Assembly (NCBI GenBank): GCA_002005505.1
Contig: KV908480.1
Location: 109,204 to 119,203 of the forward strand
DNA: 10,000 bases
Direction: 5' to 3'
Source: Botryococcus braunii
Taxonomy: Eukaryota > Chlorophyta > Trebouxiophyceae
Under the pieces are notes generated by a model. The model was not told the origin of the DNA, did not search any database, and saw nothing but the letters and a program-made list of their open reading frames with translations. The stretch's first letter is position 1, and each line of letters starts with the position of its first letter. Shown piece after piece: positions 1-7,523 of this stretch. Both the position numbers and the translations under genes were made by a program.

Positions 1-240
1 GGTCATCGTATTCTTTTATATTATTGCATTGTACGCAGTTACATGAATCGCAGTACTTTCCACTCGCGAAGCATTCACAGTAAAGCTTCAAGCATTTAGA
101 AGCTTTACAGTTGCAATGCTTTTTGACTTGTGCAGAGGAAACACCAGTATTTAAACGGCGTGCAGCAGGAGCAGCGGATCGTTGCCTGCACACGAAATTA
201 TGCAAGCTTGGACCTCTAAAGGGTAAGGGGTCCATCAGCG
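1..240 (-). CDS. Exon with first CXC repeat of a tesmin/TSO1/LIN54-like (TCX/CPP) DNA-binding protein, partial
   Basis: Read on the minus strand (codon at 118-116 is His), bases 118-1 encode [20 protein letters not shown] followed by [19 protein letters not shown]. The spacing is C-x-C-x4-C-x4-C-x-C-x6-C-x2-C-x-C-x2-C-x-N, which is the cysteine-rich CXC motif of the CRC domain. In this family two such motifs, joined by a short linker, bind zinc and contact CHR-like DNA; plant members act in cell division and development, and animal LIN54 is part of the DREAM/MuvB complex. The second repeat would lie beyond base 1. The frame stays open back to about 240 through a Met at 235-233. Possible acceptors are at 241-242 (ttttgtag), near 191 (gtgtgcag) and near 127 (caag after a pyrimidine stretch), so the 5' edge is uncertain and only about 1-125 is firm. 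The domain call is very sure; the protein's exact role is unknown. Confidence 0.88.
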
Positions 241-697
241 CTACAAAATACATCTAGTGTCTTGCAAACACGGAACTTATCGGTGAATGTTTAACATTTG
301 AAGGAAAGGTGAAGATCTCCCAGGGTGGAGGGGGCAGGACCCTGAGAAGCTCTCCACTTTGGAAAGTCTGGCTGAGGGCTTTCCATTGCAGATCCTAAAA
401 TGGGCAGACACATAAAGCTATACCCTGTAAAAGCTGCACACTTTAAAAGGCAGGGTGTGAAAGGCGGTCACACGAGAAGAGCAGGGTCATCAAAGAAGCC
501 TTCTTCAATGACAGACACAAACGCCTTCAACGTCTTTTCAACAGACAGCACATCAAGCAGATTATACCGTGGAATCTATAAAGCGTGGGAAAAAGTTTGA
601 GCTAAAACTTCTTCCCTTCACAGCTTTGGGCAGCATTCCGAGCAATCCAGGTCCAGCAGTGAAAAGGGCAAAAGTGTTCAAACAGGTTGAGTGGCAG
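241..697. other. No gene recognised; probable intron or spacer of the CXC gene
   Basis: Stop codons are frequent on both strands and no domain could be read. A 66-codon plus-strand open frame (400-600) and a 70-codon one (569-781) have no recognisable motifs and are not called. If the minus-strand CXC exon has upstream exons, this stretch would be intron. Confidence 0.4.
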
Positions 698-940
698 TCA
701 CCTCGATCCTGTTGTGACAGACGGGGCTACAGTCTGTTGGAGAGTCGGGTGGAGCGAGGTAGTCTGGTTTGCCGGACTTAGCAGACCCGGCCGACCCGTC
801 TTAGGCTGCATGGGTGGGGCTCCACTCCCCGGCCCTTGATAGAGGTGGCCCTGGTCTGAATGCCCAGGGGGAGGGTTGGTAGGATTCAGAGCAGTGAATG
901 CGCTTGTGGTGGATACCGAAAGAGCAGCTCTGCATAACAC
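698..940 (-). CDS. Possible upstream exon of the CXC gene, low-complexity Pro/Gln/Ser/Thr-rich
   Basis: The minus-strand open frame is rich in P, G, Q, S and T (for example PTNPPPGHSDQGHLYQGPG, then APPMQPKTGRPGLLSPANQT). Such composition is common in the disordered N-terminal regions of CXC-domain transcription regulators. The frame ends at AGGTGACTG (about 700), where AG|GTGACT could serve as a splice donor towards the CXC exon at 1-240 on the same strand. There is no domain match, and a chance open frame in moderately GC-rich DNA would look much the same. It is kept because strand and order are right for an upstream exon. Confidence 0.22.
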   Translation of the reverse strand: MLCRAALSVSTTSAFTALNPTNPPPGHSDQGHLYQGPGSGAPPMQPKTGRPGLLSPANQTTSLHPTLQQTVAPSVTTGSR

Positions 941-1550
941 TCATCATGTGAGATGTCAGGTTCAAAGAAACTGAGACTGGTAACGACAGTCACCATACAC
1001 ACCACATGCGATTAAACAAGTCCTGTTTGGCTAGAGGAATGCAATCACGAAAAATATTTTAAGTACTTTGGAACACCGCAGGTGGAGAAAGCAAGCCCTT
1101 CAAAAGTAACGGTGCCGGCGCCATGAAACAGGCAGTCCGCTACAGGTCAGGATTCAAATTAAAAAGTGAACAAGATCCAGCTTTCCTGTCACAATGTGAT
1201 ATCTGTAAATGCCCTACTGATCCATGCTAAAGGCATGCCCCAAGATGGCTCACACGCAACGGCTCACTTCACTGTCGGACAAGGGGTTTATTACCCGTTT
1301 TGGAACTGATACGGCTCACGGGAAGCAGTAGTTGACGGAGCTCGTTCTGCTTGCTCATCATCTGCCAGTCGTGCCGATGAATTCATTTTAAAAAATGTTT
1401 CTGGTTCCAAAGGGGGTGCCCCTGTACATATGATTCACAGTGACCTGACCAGCAGTTGAACCCCGCCACCCACTTCAGTCGAGCGTGCCATCGACAGCTG
1501 CCAGGAATATGACATGAAGACTACATGAAACTCGCATAACCATATAAAAT
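941..1550. other. No gene recognised
   Basis: No open frame of useful length, repeat family or strong hairpin was seen on either strand. A TATA-like stretch (catataaaat) lies at about 1540-1550, directly before the ATG of the next open frame, which is too close to act as its promoter in a usual eukaryotic gene. Confidence 0.4.
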
Positions 1551-2012
1551 ATGGCCGAGGCCAAACCTCTCGCGTCCAAACACCGCGAGTCTTCGATGCC
1601 ACCGATCAAAAGGATATTTCAAAACCAATCGAACGGCAAACAAACTACAATGAGTAGCACTCTCAACTTAGACCCAGTCCTGCACTGCGGCAGCAACAAT
1701 GGAAACACCGCCACTTTCAGCCCACACCTGAGCTTGCCTGGTGCGGTGAGACAAGCTATTCAGGCAGCCCCCTTGATCATTTCAGCTAGTACAAAAGTAT
1801 GCGAGGACCAAGTTTGCCGAGATAGAAGAACGAGAGCTTCGCCAATGGCCCCCGCCCTCGAGAAGTATGTTCAAAAAACGAGGAAAAATTGTCAAATTGC
1901 AACCACGACGAGGGTCGAAAACGTAAAAGTAACGACCAGAACAGTCAAATCGGTTGCTGGCTTGTTCGAGAATCCCGGCATCCCAGTCTCCGAGGCGGCA
2001 GAGGCGGGATAA
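1551..2012 (+). CDS. Unrecognised basic open frame, 153 codons (doubtful gene)
   Basis: The longest low-repeat plus-strand frame in the left half starts MAEAKPLASKHRESSMPPIK and ends at TAA 2010-2012. It is rich in Lys, Arg, Thr, Ser and Asn with few acidic residues, so the product would be strongly basic. No zinc finger, RT, integrase, signal peptide or membrane helix is visible. Alternatives are a gag-like fragment of a mobile element, an exon of an unknown nuclear protein, or chance. The opposite strand has a comparably long frame (1782-2222), which weakens the case that length alone shows coding. Confidence 0.25.
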   Translation: MAEAKPLASKHRESSMPPIKRIFQNQSNGKQTTMSSTLNLDPVLHCGSNNGNTATFSPHLSLPGAVRQAIQAAPLIISASTKVCEDQVCRDRRTRASPMAPALEKYVQKTRKNCQIATTTRVENVKVTTRTVKSVAGLFENPGIPVSEAAEAG

Positions 2013-2474
2013 GGCGGGGTCCCGTAGGGTCACCGTCCAGATTGAACCAAGTTGGAATCGGCAGGCTCCCTCCTGTCGCGGGCTGTCCATGTAACCTGTC
2101 CTAGTCCTTGTCAATGGGCGGGCTCCGTAGTAATCAAGTCCAGGAGGCCACGTCGGATGATTTTGGTTCATGGACGCCGGGCCTTTCAGACACCCCAGTC
2201 TGGAAACGCTCGGGCTTGCCACCCATGTGGCCCCATATGGCTCGCTAATGGAAATCTAAATTGAACTCCTTCCGCCACTCACCCAAATTACAAAAATTAG
2301 GTTTAAAAAATGCCTCGCTTGCCACCATGCTGACCTTCCGGTAACCTCAGGCGTGCAACTTCTATTGGCATGCTATTCCTCACCATGATGGATGGATTTA
2401 AAAAAATAATGGGGGAATTTTTCTTCTATTGCGCCTCTTTCTGACTTGTGTTATGCGTAGACATATGTGTATGT
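2013..2474. other. No gene recognised
   Basis: Overlapping short frames on both strands show no motif. The part after about 2260 is AT-richer, with A-runs such as gtttaaaaaatg and tttaaaaaaataatgg, and looks like ordinary intergenic or decayed-repeat DNA. Confidence 0.35.
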
Positions 2475-2505
2475 ACAGCTTTCTATGGGTGCCATAGAAA
2501 GCTGT
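2475..2505. repeat. Perfect 14-bp inverted repeat, 3-base loop
   Basis: ACAGCTTTCTATGG (2475-2488), loop GTG (2489-2491), then the exact reverse complement CCATAGAAAGCTGT (2492-2505). All 14 positions pair. No T-run follows and the setting is eukaryotic, so it is not called a terminator. It lies about 80 bases left of a LINE-like fragment and could be a transposon end or a small foldback. Confidence 0.85.
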
Positions 2506-2582
2506 GAGGTCTGGGAAGGACGGGAACATTACAGCCAGACTCTGGGGTCTACGTGTGATTCCCCCGACTCTTTCTAAGGTCT

Positions 2583-2807
2583 TTGCAGAGGACTTCGAAT
2601 AGGATTTGCCTGTATGTCGGTACTGACATTCTCCATGTTGAGGTGGGAATCTGGTCCTTGCGCCGTATCTGGCTTAAGCGCATAGTCACGTTTTGGAATT
2701 CCCTTGTTGCTCATCCGGCCAATCATCTTAATGCCCGCTTCTATAGGGACTCCTGTTACTGTGGCGCTATGACTCGTAACCCCTCACCGCCTCGAGCGCT
2801 GTTGTGA
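2583..2807 (+). pseudogene. LINE-type retrotransposon C-terminal fragment (probable)
   Basis: The frame reads through [20 protein letters not shown] and [20 protein letters not shown], then DSCYCG. The order 'E-G-hydrophobic-L-x3-W-x-R-hydrophobic-x-FWN-x-L-x3-P-x3-L-x-A-x4-D-x-C' matches, from memory, the tail segment after the reverse transcriptase in many decayed LINE polyproteins of algae and protists. No RT core lies upstream on this strand, so it is a fragment. It faces the minus-strand RT at 3400-4570 tail to tail. The family call rests on pattern memory only; a random open frame cannot be excluded. Confidence 0.5.
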
Positions 2808-3395
2808 CCTCTGTGATTCTACTATGGGGGATCTAGCCCACTTTGTTTTCATTTGGCAGGACGACTTATGTGTGGTGATTTCATTGATTTATGATGCGTT
2901 CCAGGCCCATTAGCCATCCGCCGGTTGCATTGACTTGGCCGCAGGCCCCCTTGAGCTGCCTCTTGCATTCCCTTAGATTTAGAAGAAAGAGTGCATCCCC
3001 TTGGATTTGTGGCCGTTGCGCCGGCTGCAGCCAAAATGCTCAAGTGTTTAATTAAACTTTATAAAGCGGCAAGTCACACCCGGTGAGCAGCCAGCTGGCG
3101 ACCCACAACAATGAAACTGACCTGACGCATGACAAAATATCCCTCCACACCTTCCTGTGAAATATGGCCTGGTTCAGAAGCCCCTGGAGGTTCTGCAACA
3201 AGGCCAGCGCATCAGCATGCAAACCCCCAAATGTTTCAAATGAGAAGGCTGGAGGGCCACGGGCGGTTGTTGACGCGTCAGCAAGACAGCATAGCGGGTC
3301 TTCTTGTCTTGGACAGCATGTGTGGCGGCCCCACCCGGCACAAAGTGCTGCAAATTTGCAGCACTTCGTGTCTTTAAAGTGGCGGCGGGGAGAGT
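2808..3395. other. No intact gene; possibly decayed 3' region of the minus-strand LINE
   Basis: Minus-strand frames here (for example 3420-3052) continue downstream of the RT remnant and contain helical-looking stretches such as LLQNLQGLLNQAIFHRKVW, but no motif I can name. It may be the C-terminal part of the same dead element after more frame damage. A palindrome lies at 3337-3372. Confidence 0.3.
3337..3372. repeat. 36-bp near-perfect palindrome without spacer
   Basis: Left arm GGCACAAAGTGCTGCAAA (3337-3354) is followed directly by TTTGCAGCACTTCGTGTC (3355-3372), whose reverse complement matches 16 of 18 positions. It lies within or just beyond the decayed LINE remnant. No function is evident. 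Confidence 0.8.
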
Positions 3396-4575
3396 GGTGA
3401 CGAGCCATTAAGGCCACCAAGGTTTGCTCGGCTGCAGCGGGGTGGCATGGTCCCAGCCGTCAAACAACCCTTGCAGGTCCAAAAGCAATTCCTTAGCAAG
3501 AGGAGCTCTGCTTGTGGGTCGGAAAATCGACAAATGCTGGATCAAGGCTGCCACGTGTACGACATCCTCTTGCGCCTGGGGAACGGAACGCCGCGTAATT
3601 GACTGACACTGTGACCGCTGCCCCCAACACGACCAAACCAGCCCAGAGGGAACCCAGGTAGATGATGAGGGCTCTGGCGCGGCGGACCGCACACGGCACT
3701 GTTTGCTTGTGGCTCAAGCCATATGCTGGGACCCGGTCAGTTACCAACTGAAGTGCCTGTTGCACTGCAGGCATGGGACCGACGAACATGCCGTCATCTA
3801 AATACCACCCTTGGTGGATTTCTAGGCACTCTCGGTGGAGGTCAAGGATAAGGGGCTGCACAGTGAGCGCAAAAAGCAGCGGAGGGAGGGGTTCCCCTTG
3901 CTGTACCCCAGAGGTGGATTCAACGACATGGGGTCTAACAAACTGATGGACAGCGCAGCCACTTGTCGTCGTTGCATAGTGCTATACTATCTGATATGCT
4001 GGGGCTTCTGCAAGCATGCGGTTGCAGAAGACCGTAATGAAAACATTCTGGAAGTTCAAGGTGACATCGACAAGATCATGGGAATGCCAGCAAGATTCCC
4101 ATGGTGTGGCACCAAGCGGACATGCATGGACCATATGGACCAGACCTTCTGTACCCCTTCAGACTCCGACTCCAACTCGGTGTGGCTGCAAATACTCACT
4201 GGAGTGGACAAGACGACTGCAACAGCTATCTTGGAAACCAGACGGTGCAGCGTGAACCCCACAGCAATTGGCCGGACACCACTGTCGGGCTTCAGAAGAG
4301 GGGTGGTGGGAGCGCTGGCCCAATATGACAGCAGGGCTTGGGGAGTATCCCCGGCTAATGCACAGTTGACCACACCGAGGAGGCTGTCCAATAAGAGGTC
4401 GGAGGAGCCACCAACCGATAAGGCATGTTTGATGTGCAGTGCTGTCAAGCTGTCCCGCCTGCCAGCGGTACCGGGTGGAAAGGTTTTGAGGGCAGCCAGG
4501 ACTTCCTCCACTTGGACGCGGGGCAAGGGGCCTGGGCAGGCGGGCGCCAGTGGGAAGCGGCCGCGGTCTCAAAGA
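3396..4575 (-). pseudogene. Decayed non-LTR (LINE-like) retrotransposon reverse transcriptase
   Basis: On the minus strand, 4526 to about 4210 reads VQVEEVLAALKTFPPGTAG, RDSLTALHIKHAL, LAGDTPQALLSYW, then GVRPIAVGFTLHRLVSK: the LINE RT fingers region. Near 4200 the frame changes to YLQPHRVGVGV, stop TGA at 4161-4159, then RGTEGLVHMVHAC. Motif A follows as LNFQNVF, with Asn (4056-4054) where RTs have catalytic Asp. A TAG stands at 3984-3982. Motif B, SGVQQGEPLPPLLFAL (3912-3865), and motif C, WYLDD (YLDD at 3804-3793), are well kept. Further frame changes near 3590 and 3530 lead to VPQAQEDVVHVAALIQHL, then DPQAELLLLRNC. The element cannot make an active enzyme. Whether an endonuclease domain or ends remain could not be seen; upstream sequence to about 4790 may belong to it. 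The 247-codon plus-strand frame at 3835-4578 is its antisense shadow. Confidence 0.9.
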
Positions 4576-5099
4576 TGAAGCGCTCCCAATGCAGGCGGCA
4601 GGCGTACCTGATGCTGTGGTGACAGGCTCGCATCCGACCTGCTGCCAATAAAAGGCCCTCTGCTACCTTGCACATGGCTGCACGACAAGTGCAGCATCGT
4701 CCGATCAGCAGGGTGGGGGATGTGCCAAAGGCGCTGTTGCCAGGAGTTCATCGATGAGGGCATTGATAACCCCATCTTCTTCTTCATTTCTTTCGGTGGG
4801 CTGCAAGTGGATTGAACAGAACCGTCAAAGCAAAACGCAAATGGAATAAGTCGACGGACGTCACCAGCCGGGATCTTTACGCTACATTTAGCTGGTATCC
4901 CTCTACAGATCTACTTTTTCCTCCTGGCATGCCAATGTACACTGTCCTGGTGGCTCTAAGTAGTCACTAGAGAATATAGTAAGGACTTCCGTCGCCCTTC
5001 CCATGTGTCGTGGCCGTGGCCTTTTGTGCTCTTCTGGTCTGCTTGCAGAGCTGTCACCACTCGCGGGATGTCATTATCATTCAATGGGGCGATCCAGTG
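4576..5099. other. Possible 5' remnant of the minus-strand LINE, then nothing recognised
   Basis: Minus-strand frames continue to about 4790 with stretches such as VAEGLLLAAGRMRACHHSI, which could be the region before the RT fingers, but without a nameable motif. From about 4800 to 5099 I see no gene, repeat or hairpin. Confidence 0.3.
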
Positions 5100-5153
5100 T
5101 TAGAAAAGTGTGCATGACCCGATCGGCACACACGGAGGAAAAGGTTACGTTAG
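5100..5153 (+). repeat. Dispersed repeat, copy 1
   Basis: TTAGAAAAGTGTGCATGACC followed by CGATCGGCACACACGGAGG, AAAAGGTTACGTTAGG. The same order of words recurs at 7896-7951: ttagaaaa, gtgt, g-atgacccg, gca-ac--ggaggaaa, acgttag. Differences are a few substitutions and small indels. Same orientation, about 2.8 kb apart. It may be the conserved piece of a short interspersed element or MITE; borders are not defined. Confidence 0.65.
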
Positions 5154-5290
5154 GTTAGGTTTTGGATAAAAAGGCTTAAGGAAAAGGTTGGGCTTCACTG
5201 TTTATTCTAAAAACGTTACGTAAGAACAAGTGCTGACGATCAGCGCGGGATTAATCCACCACCTTTTTCTTATGTTAACATTACCTTCGT

Positions 5291-5310
5291 CAGTAGCACT
5301 AGTGCTACTG
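5291..5310. repeat. Perfect 20-bp palindrome at the microsatellite edge
   Basis: CAGTAGCACTAGTGCTACTG equals its own reverse complement over all 20 bases, and its last base directly precedes the CG/CA/CT microsatellite. Confidence 0.95.
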
Positions 5311-5320
5311 CACGCGCGCG

Positions 5321-5408
<88 letters not shown>

Positions 5409-5412
5409 CACA

Positions 5413-5501
<89 letters not shown>
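5311..5501. repeat. Compound microsatellite (CG)n(CA)n(CT)n
   Basis: A short alternating C/G block (about 5311-5329) passes into CA repeats to 5414, interrupted once by CG at 5401-5402, then about 43 CT units (5415-5500). The frames open through it (poly Thr-His, Ser-Leu, Arg-Glu, Cys-Val) are repeat artefacts. The CG/CA part can adopt Z-DNA and the CT part is a pure polypyrimidine tract able to form triplex. Confidence 0.98.
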
Positions 5502-5505
<4 letters not shown>

Positions 5506-5796
5506 AGCACTGCACACCAGCACTGACTTGCATGGCCAGCACTGGTGCCCTGATGCATTTCAATGTAACTGTGGATATGAGCGCCAGTACATGCTGAATC
5601 ATTATTGCTCCTTGCATTTTGGTCCAGACTCATCGTGTGCATGCTTCACGAGCAAAGCAAAACGATGGGTATTTGCCCATCTGCTTTCACCAATCAATTT
5701 TCTTCAAAAATAAACTCGACGGGACCTCTCGGTGGCTTTTTCTGTTTTTGTAAGTGATCTGCTAGAAGTTGCATTGCGAAATCCTGTTTCTTGTAG
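5502..5796. other. No gene recognised; possible intron before the 5797 exon
   Basis: Short frames only, with no motif. It ends in a pyrimidine-rich tract and the acceptor at 5795-5796. An AATAAA-like word (aaaaataaac, about 5706-5715) is present, but no gene end can be tied to it. Confidence 0.35.
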
Positions 5797-5941
5797 GCAA
5801 GCTAGCTGCTATATAGGAGCATCGCCGGGAAGACTTCTCCCCCCTTATCAGCCTTCTGGAGATGGACAGGTGCACTCTAATTCCTTTAAAGACATGATAA
5901 AGAGAGATGCAGCAAAGAACGATGAGAAGCCTCTAGAATAG
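5797..5941 (+). CDS. Candidate last exon of an unrecognised split gene
   Basis: A good acceptor, cctgtttcttgtag, ends at 5796. The frame then reads ASCYIGASPGRLLPPYQPSG and DGQVHSNSFKDMIKRDAAKN, then DEKPLE and TAG (5939-5941). The segment has the balanced, charged composition of a real protein end and differs from surrounding sequence. An alternative is an exon ending at GGACAG|GTGCAC (about 5871). I do not recognise the family. Upstream exons would be left of the CT microsatellite or absent. It could also be an upstream exon of the gene at 7049, but the stop codon argues against that unless the internal donor is used. Confidence 0.4.
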
Positions 5942-5968
5942 CCCTGAGTTAGTGCTCCAGGCGTGAAG

Positions 5969-6051
5969 GTCCGTTGCACCTTGGCCCGCCGAGCAGTCAG
6001 GTTGCAAATGCATTGCAAGTTGGTTGCTCGGCGGGCCAAGGTGCGACGGAC
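5969..6051. repeat. 83-bp near-perfect foldback (inverted repeat, almost no loop)
   Basis: Left arm GTCCGTTGCACCTTGGCCCG continuing CCGAGCAGTCAGGTTGCAA reaches the centre ATGCAT near 6010, then returns as the reverse complement to GTGCGACGGAC at 6051. The outer 27 bases match except one transition; mismatches cluster in GTCAGG versus ACCAAC, mostly transitions, plus one extra base near the centre. TGAAG occurs just outside both sides (5964-5968 and 6056-6060), which could be a short target duplication. Options are a MITE-like foldback, a young inverted duplication or a small-RNA hairpin. Confidence 0.9.
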
Positions 6052-6476
6052 GTCATGAAGATCTATGTAAATGGCAACGGGGACATCGACATGCAATATA
6101 CCTAACAAGGAGCGTCATACATTCATCTCCATACATTCACCATAAGCCGCAATGGCTCTGCACCTTGCATGGGGCCAATTAATCAACTGTGAGTAGATGC
6201 GCAGTCCCTCCCGAACCCCTGGACTTCCTCTTCATGAAACTGTTGGAAAAGGTTGAACCATTTACAATCGGTATACTTAGTTCCAAATCTGTACGCCAGT
6301 CTGTTGGCAAAGTCAGTGCGACCAAAAGTACGCAAAGGACAGCAGGGTCAGAAGCTGCAAAATGAAAAGTATACGGCGCTTCAAGGAGTGGTGGGCAGGC
6401 CCAATTGGCCCAATTGCAAGCTAGGGTGGACTGGAAGGCCTATTCAGAAGCTTCCAATGCTCCTGATGCACGAAAA
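6052..6476 (+). other. No clear gene; weak coiled-coil-like remnant near 6340-6480
   Basis: A 79-codon frame (6253-6492) contains GQQGQKLQNEKYTALQGVV. In the neighbouring frame, from about 6401, AQLAQLQARVDWKAYSEASN and APDARKG then a stop can be read. Joined by one frame change they would give a heptad-like helix, as in some retroelement gag proteins. This is thin evidence. The rest shows no motif. Confidence 0.25.
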
Positions 6477-6574
6477 GGGTAGCTCAAGGTAACTACCGCT
6501 GGATTGATGTAATTCTTGTGTGGGCAGAATGAAGTTGCAGTTTTAGGGTTTAAGGGGGTAGTAAGGTAACTACA
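6477..6574 (+). repeat. Short spaced direct repeat GGGTAG..AAGGTAACTAC
   Basis: GGGTAGCTCAAGGTAACTAC (6477-6496) recurs as GGGTAGTAAGGTAACTAC (6556-6573), two bases shorter in the middle. Each unit also has inverted halves (GTAG with CTAC). Function is unknown; it may be a small duplication. Confidence 0.6.
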
Positions 6575-7048
6575 CACTTCTCATTATCTGCAAATTACGG
6601 CCCTACAGAAGCCATTGTGAAATCCACAATCTGGATATGATCAGTAATTTCTATCTAGTAATCATCGTCAGACCGATGATCCATCCGCGCTTGTGGGCCG
6701 GGATTGGTAATTTGAACTGAGACTAGAGTCTAGTGACTAGACCTCCGACTCGGACGACTCATTGATGCAGCATTGATAGATGTAAAGGGAGGAACTGGCT
6801 GCCAGTTACTGGCACTGTACTACACCCATTGCAATCACTCGTTAAGAATCGATTTGCCCTTTGATTCGATTCCGAAAGCGTGATCCCTGCATTTCGAACT
6901 GTTCGTGGGTACAGCCTCCATAAAGGCAGCGATTGCTAGGGCAGTCTAATTGCATGATTGGCCTTGCTATTTAAGATATAGAGCTAATAAGACATCAATT
7001 ACTTTTAATTTGCGCGAATCATTGCGTTGTTTCTGCGTGGAAGCCGCC
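6575..7048. other. Presumed upstream region of the 7049 gene; no defined promoter
   Basis: AT-rich with no long frame. A 7-base-stem hairpin lies at about 6660-6680 (ATCATCG, TCAGAC, CGATGAT), and a small symmetric word ACTAGAGTCTAGT near 6722-6734. The frame of the first exon is open from 6950 (an earlier ATG), so 7049 is a choice. No TATA box at a convincing distance was identified. Confidence 0.35.
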
Positions 7049-7285
7049 ATGATGGCTACGGTGAAAGGGGCAGGCATGACCTGCCGTTGTCATAGCCTTG
7101 TTCATGGGTTGAGACATCGGCGATACCGAAATTTGACAATCAGACAGTCTCAACCAGAAGAAGTAGAAGGCAATCCTGAAGTTCAAGAAGCCTTGGTTAA
7201 AACCGTCAAATTGGAAATAGCGAAAGAACGCATCAAAGAGAAATTTGAAGAAGAATCAGACAATCTGCGCCTTGCGGCTGCCCGG
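7049..7285 (+). CDS. Exon 1 of a helical, charged protein (possible plastid or membrane protein)
   Basis: Start ATG at 7049 sits in GCCGCCATGATGG, a strong eukaryotic start context. Residues 1-35 hold many Arg, Lys and His and no Asp or Glu, like an organelle presequence. From residue 36 the chain is highly charged and helical: EEVEGNPEVQEALVKTVKLE, then IAKERIKEKFEEESDNLRLA. A donor after codon 79 (CGG|GTAGAC, 7285/7286) leaves phase 0. Exons at 7524, 8018 and 8692 join in the same phase without stops, giving 166 residues of one continuous helix-rich chain ending HFFQSLYQ. Its feel resembles uncharacterised plant plastid coiled-coil proteins with a terminal membrane helix, from memory and untested. 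Function unknown. The first 35 residues could include wrongly retained intron. Intron 1 (7286-7523) holds nothing notable. Confidence 0.62.
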
Positions 7286-7523
7286 GTAGACTCCTTAAGC
7301 AGAGGCCCTGCCATCTGATATTTTATGTGTTCATTTGCTTACCTAACGGGTATTACACTGACTGTGCTTTTCACATTGTTGGACAGGCAGTGCTAATTCA
7401 TTCCCACACTTTTGATTACACTGTTTTAATAGTTTAATTGCATTTCAGTGGTCTATACTCATGATATTGAGATGTAAGCTACAACTTTGAGCACTCAGTT
7501 GCGGGGGCGGGTGCTAGGCAAAG

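Noticed and set aside
71..119. Hairpin GTAAAGCTTC / GAAGCTTTAC
   Set aside because: It lies inside the CXC exon, where the Lys-Ala-Ser-Lys and Lys-Leu-Tyr codons create the symmetry; no separate function needed.
1782..2222. 146-codon minus-strand frame opposite the 1551 open frame
   Set aside because: No motif, mixed Cys/Trp/Arg composition typical of an antisense or random frame.
2475..2505. Reading the perfect hairpin as a transcription terminator
   Set aside because: No T-run follows and the setting is eukaryotic, where such terminators are not used.
3835..4578. 247-codon plus-strand open frame
   Set aside because: It is the antisense of the LINE RT remnant; the minus strand shows the RT motifs and the plus reading has no family character.
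5146..5166. TTAGG telomere-like motif
   Set aside because: Only two units, inside a dispersed repeat copy; not a telomere or interstitial telomeric array.
5202..5642. Arg-Glu / Cys-Val / Thr-His repeat frames on both strands
   Set aside because: They are produced by the CA/CT microsatellite.
6541..6558. TTTAGGG-like plant telomere motif (ttttagggtttaaggggg)
   Set aside because: Fewer than two exact units; chance in an AT/G-rich stretch.
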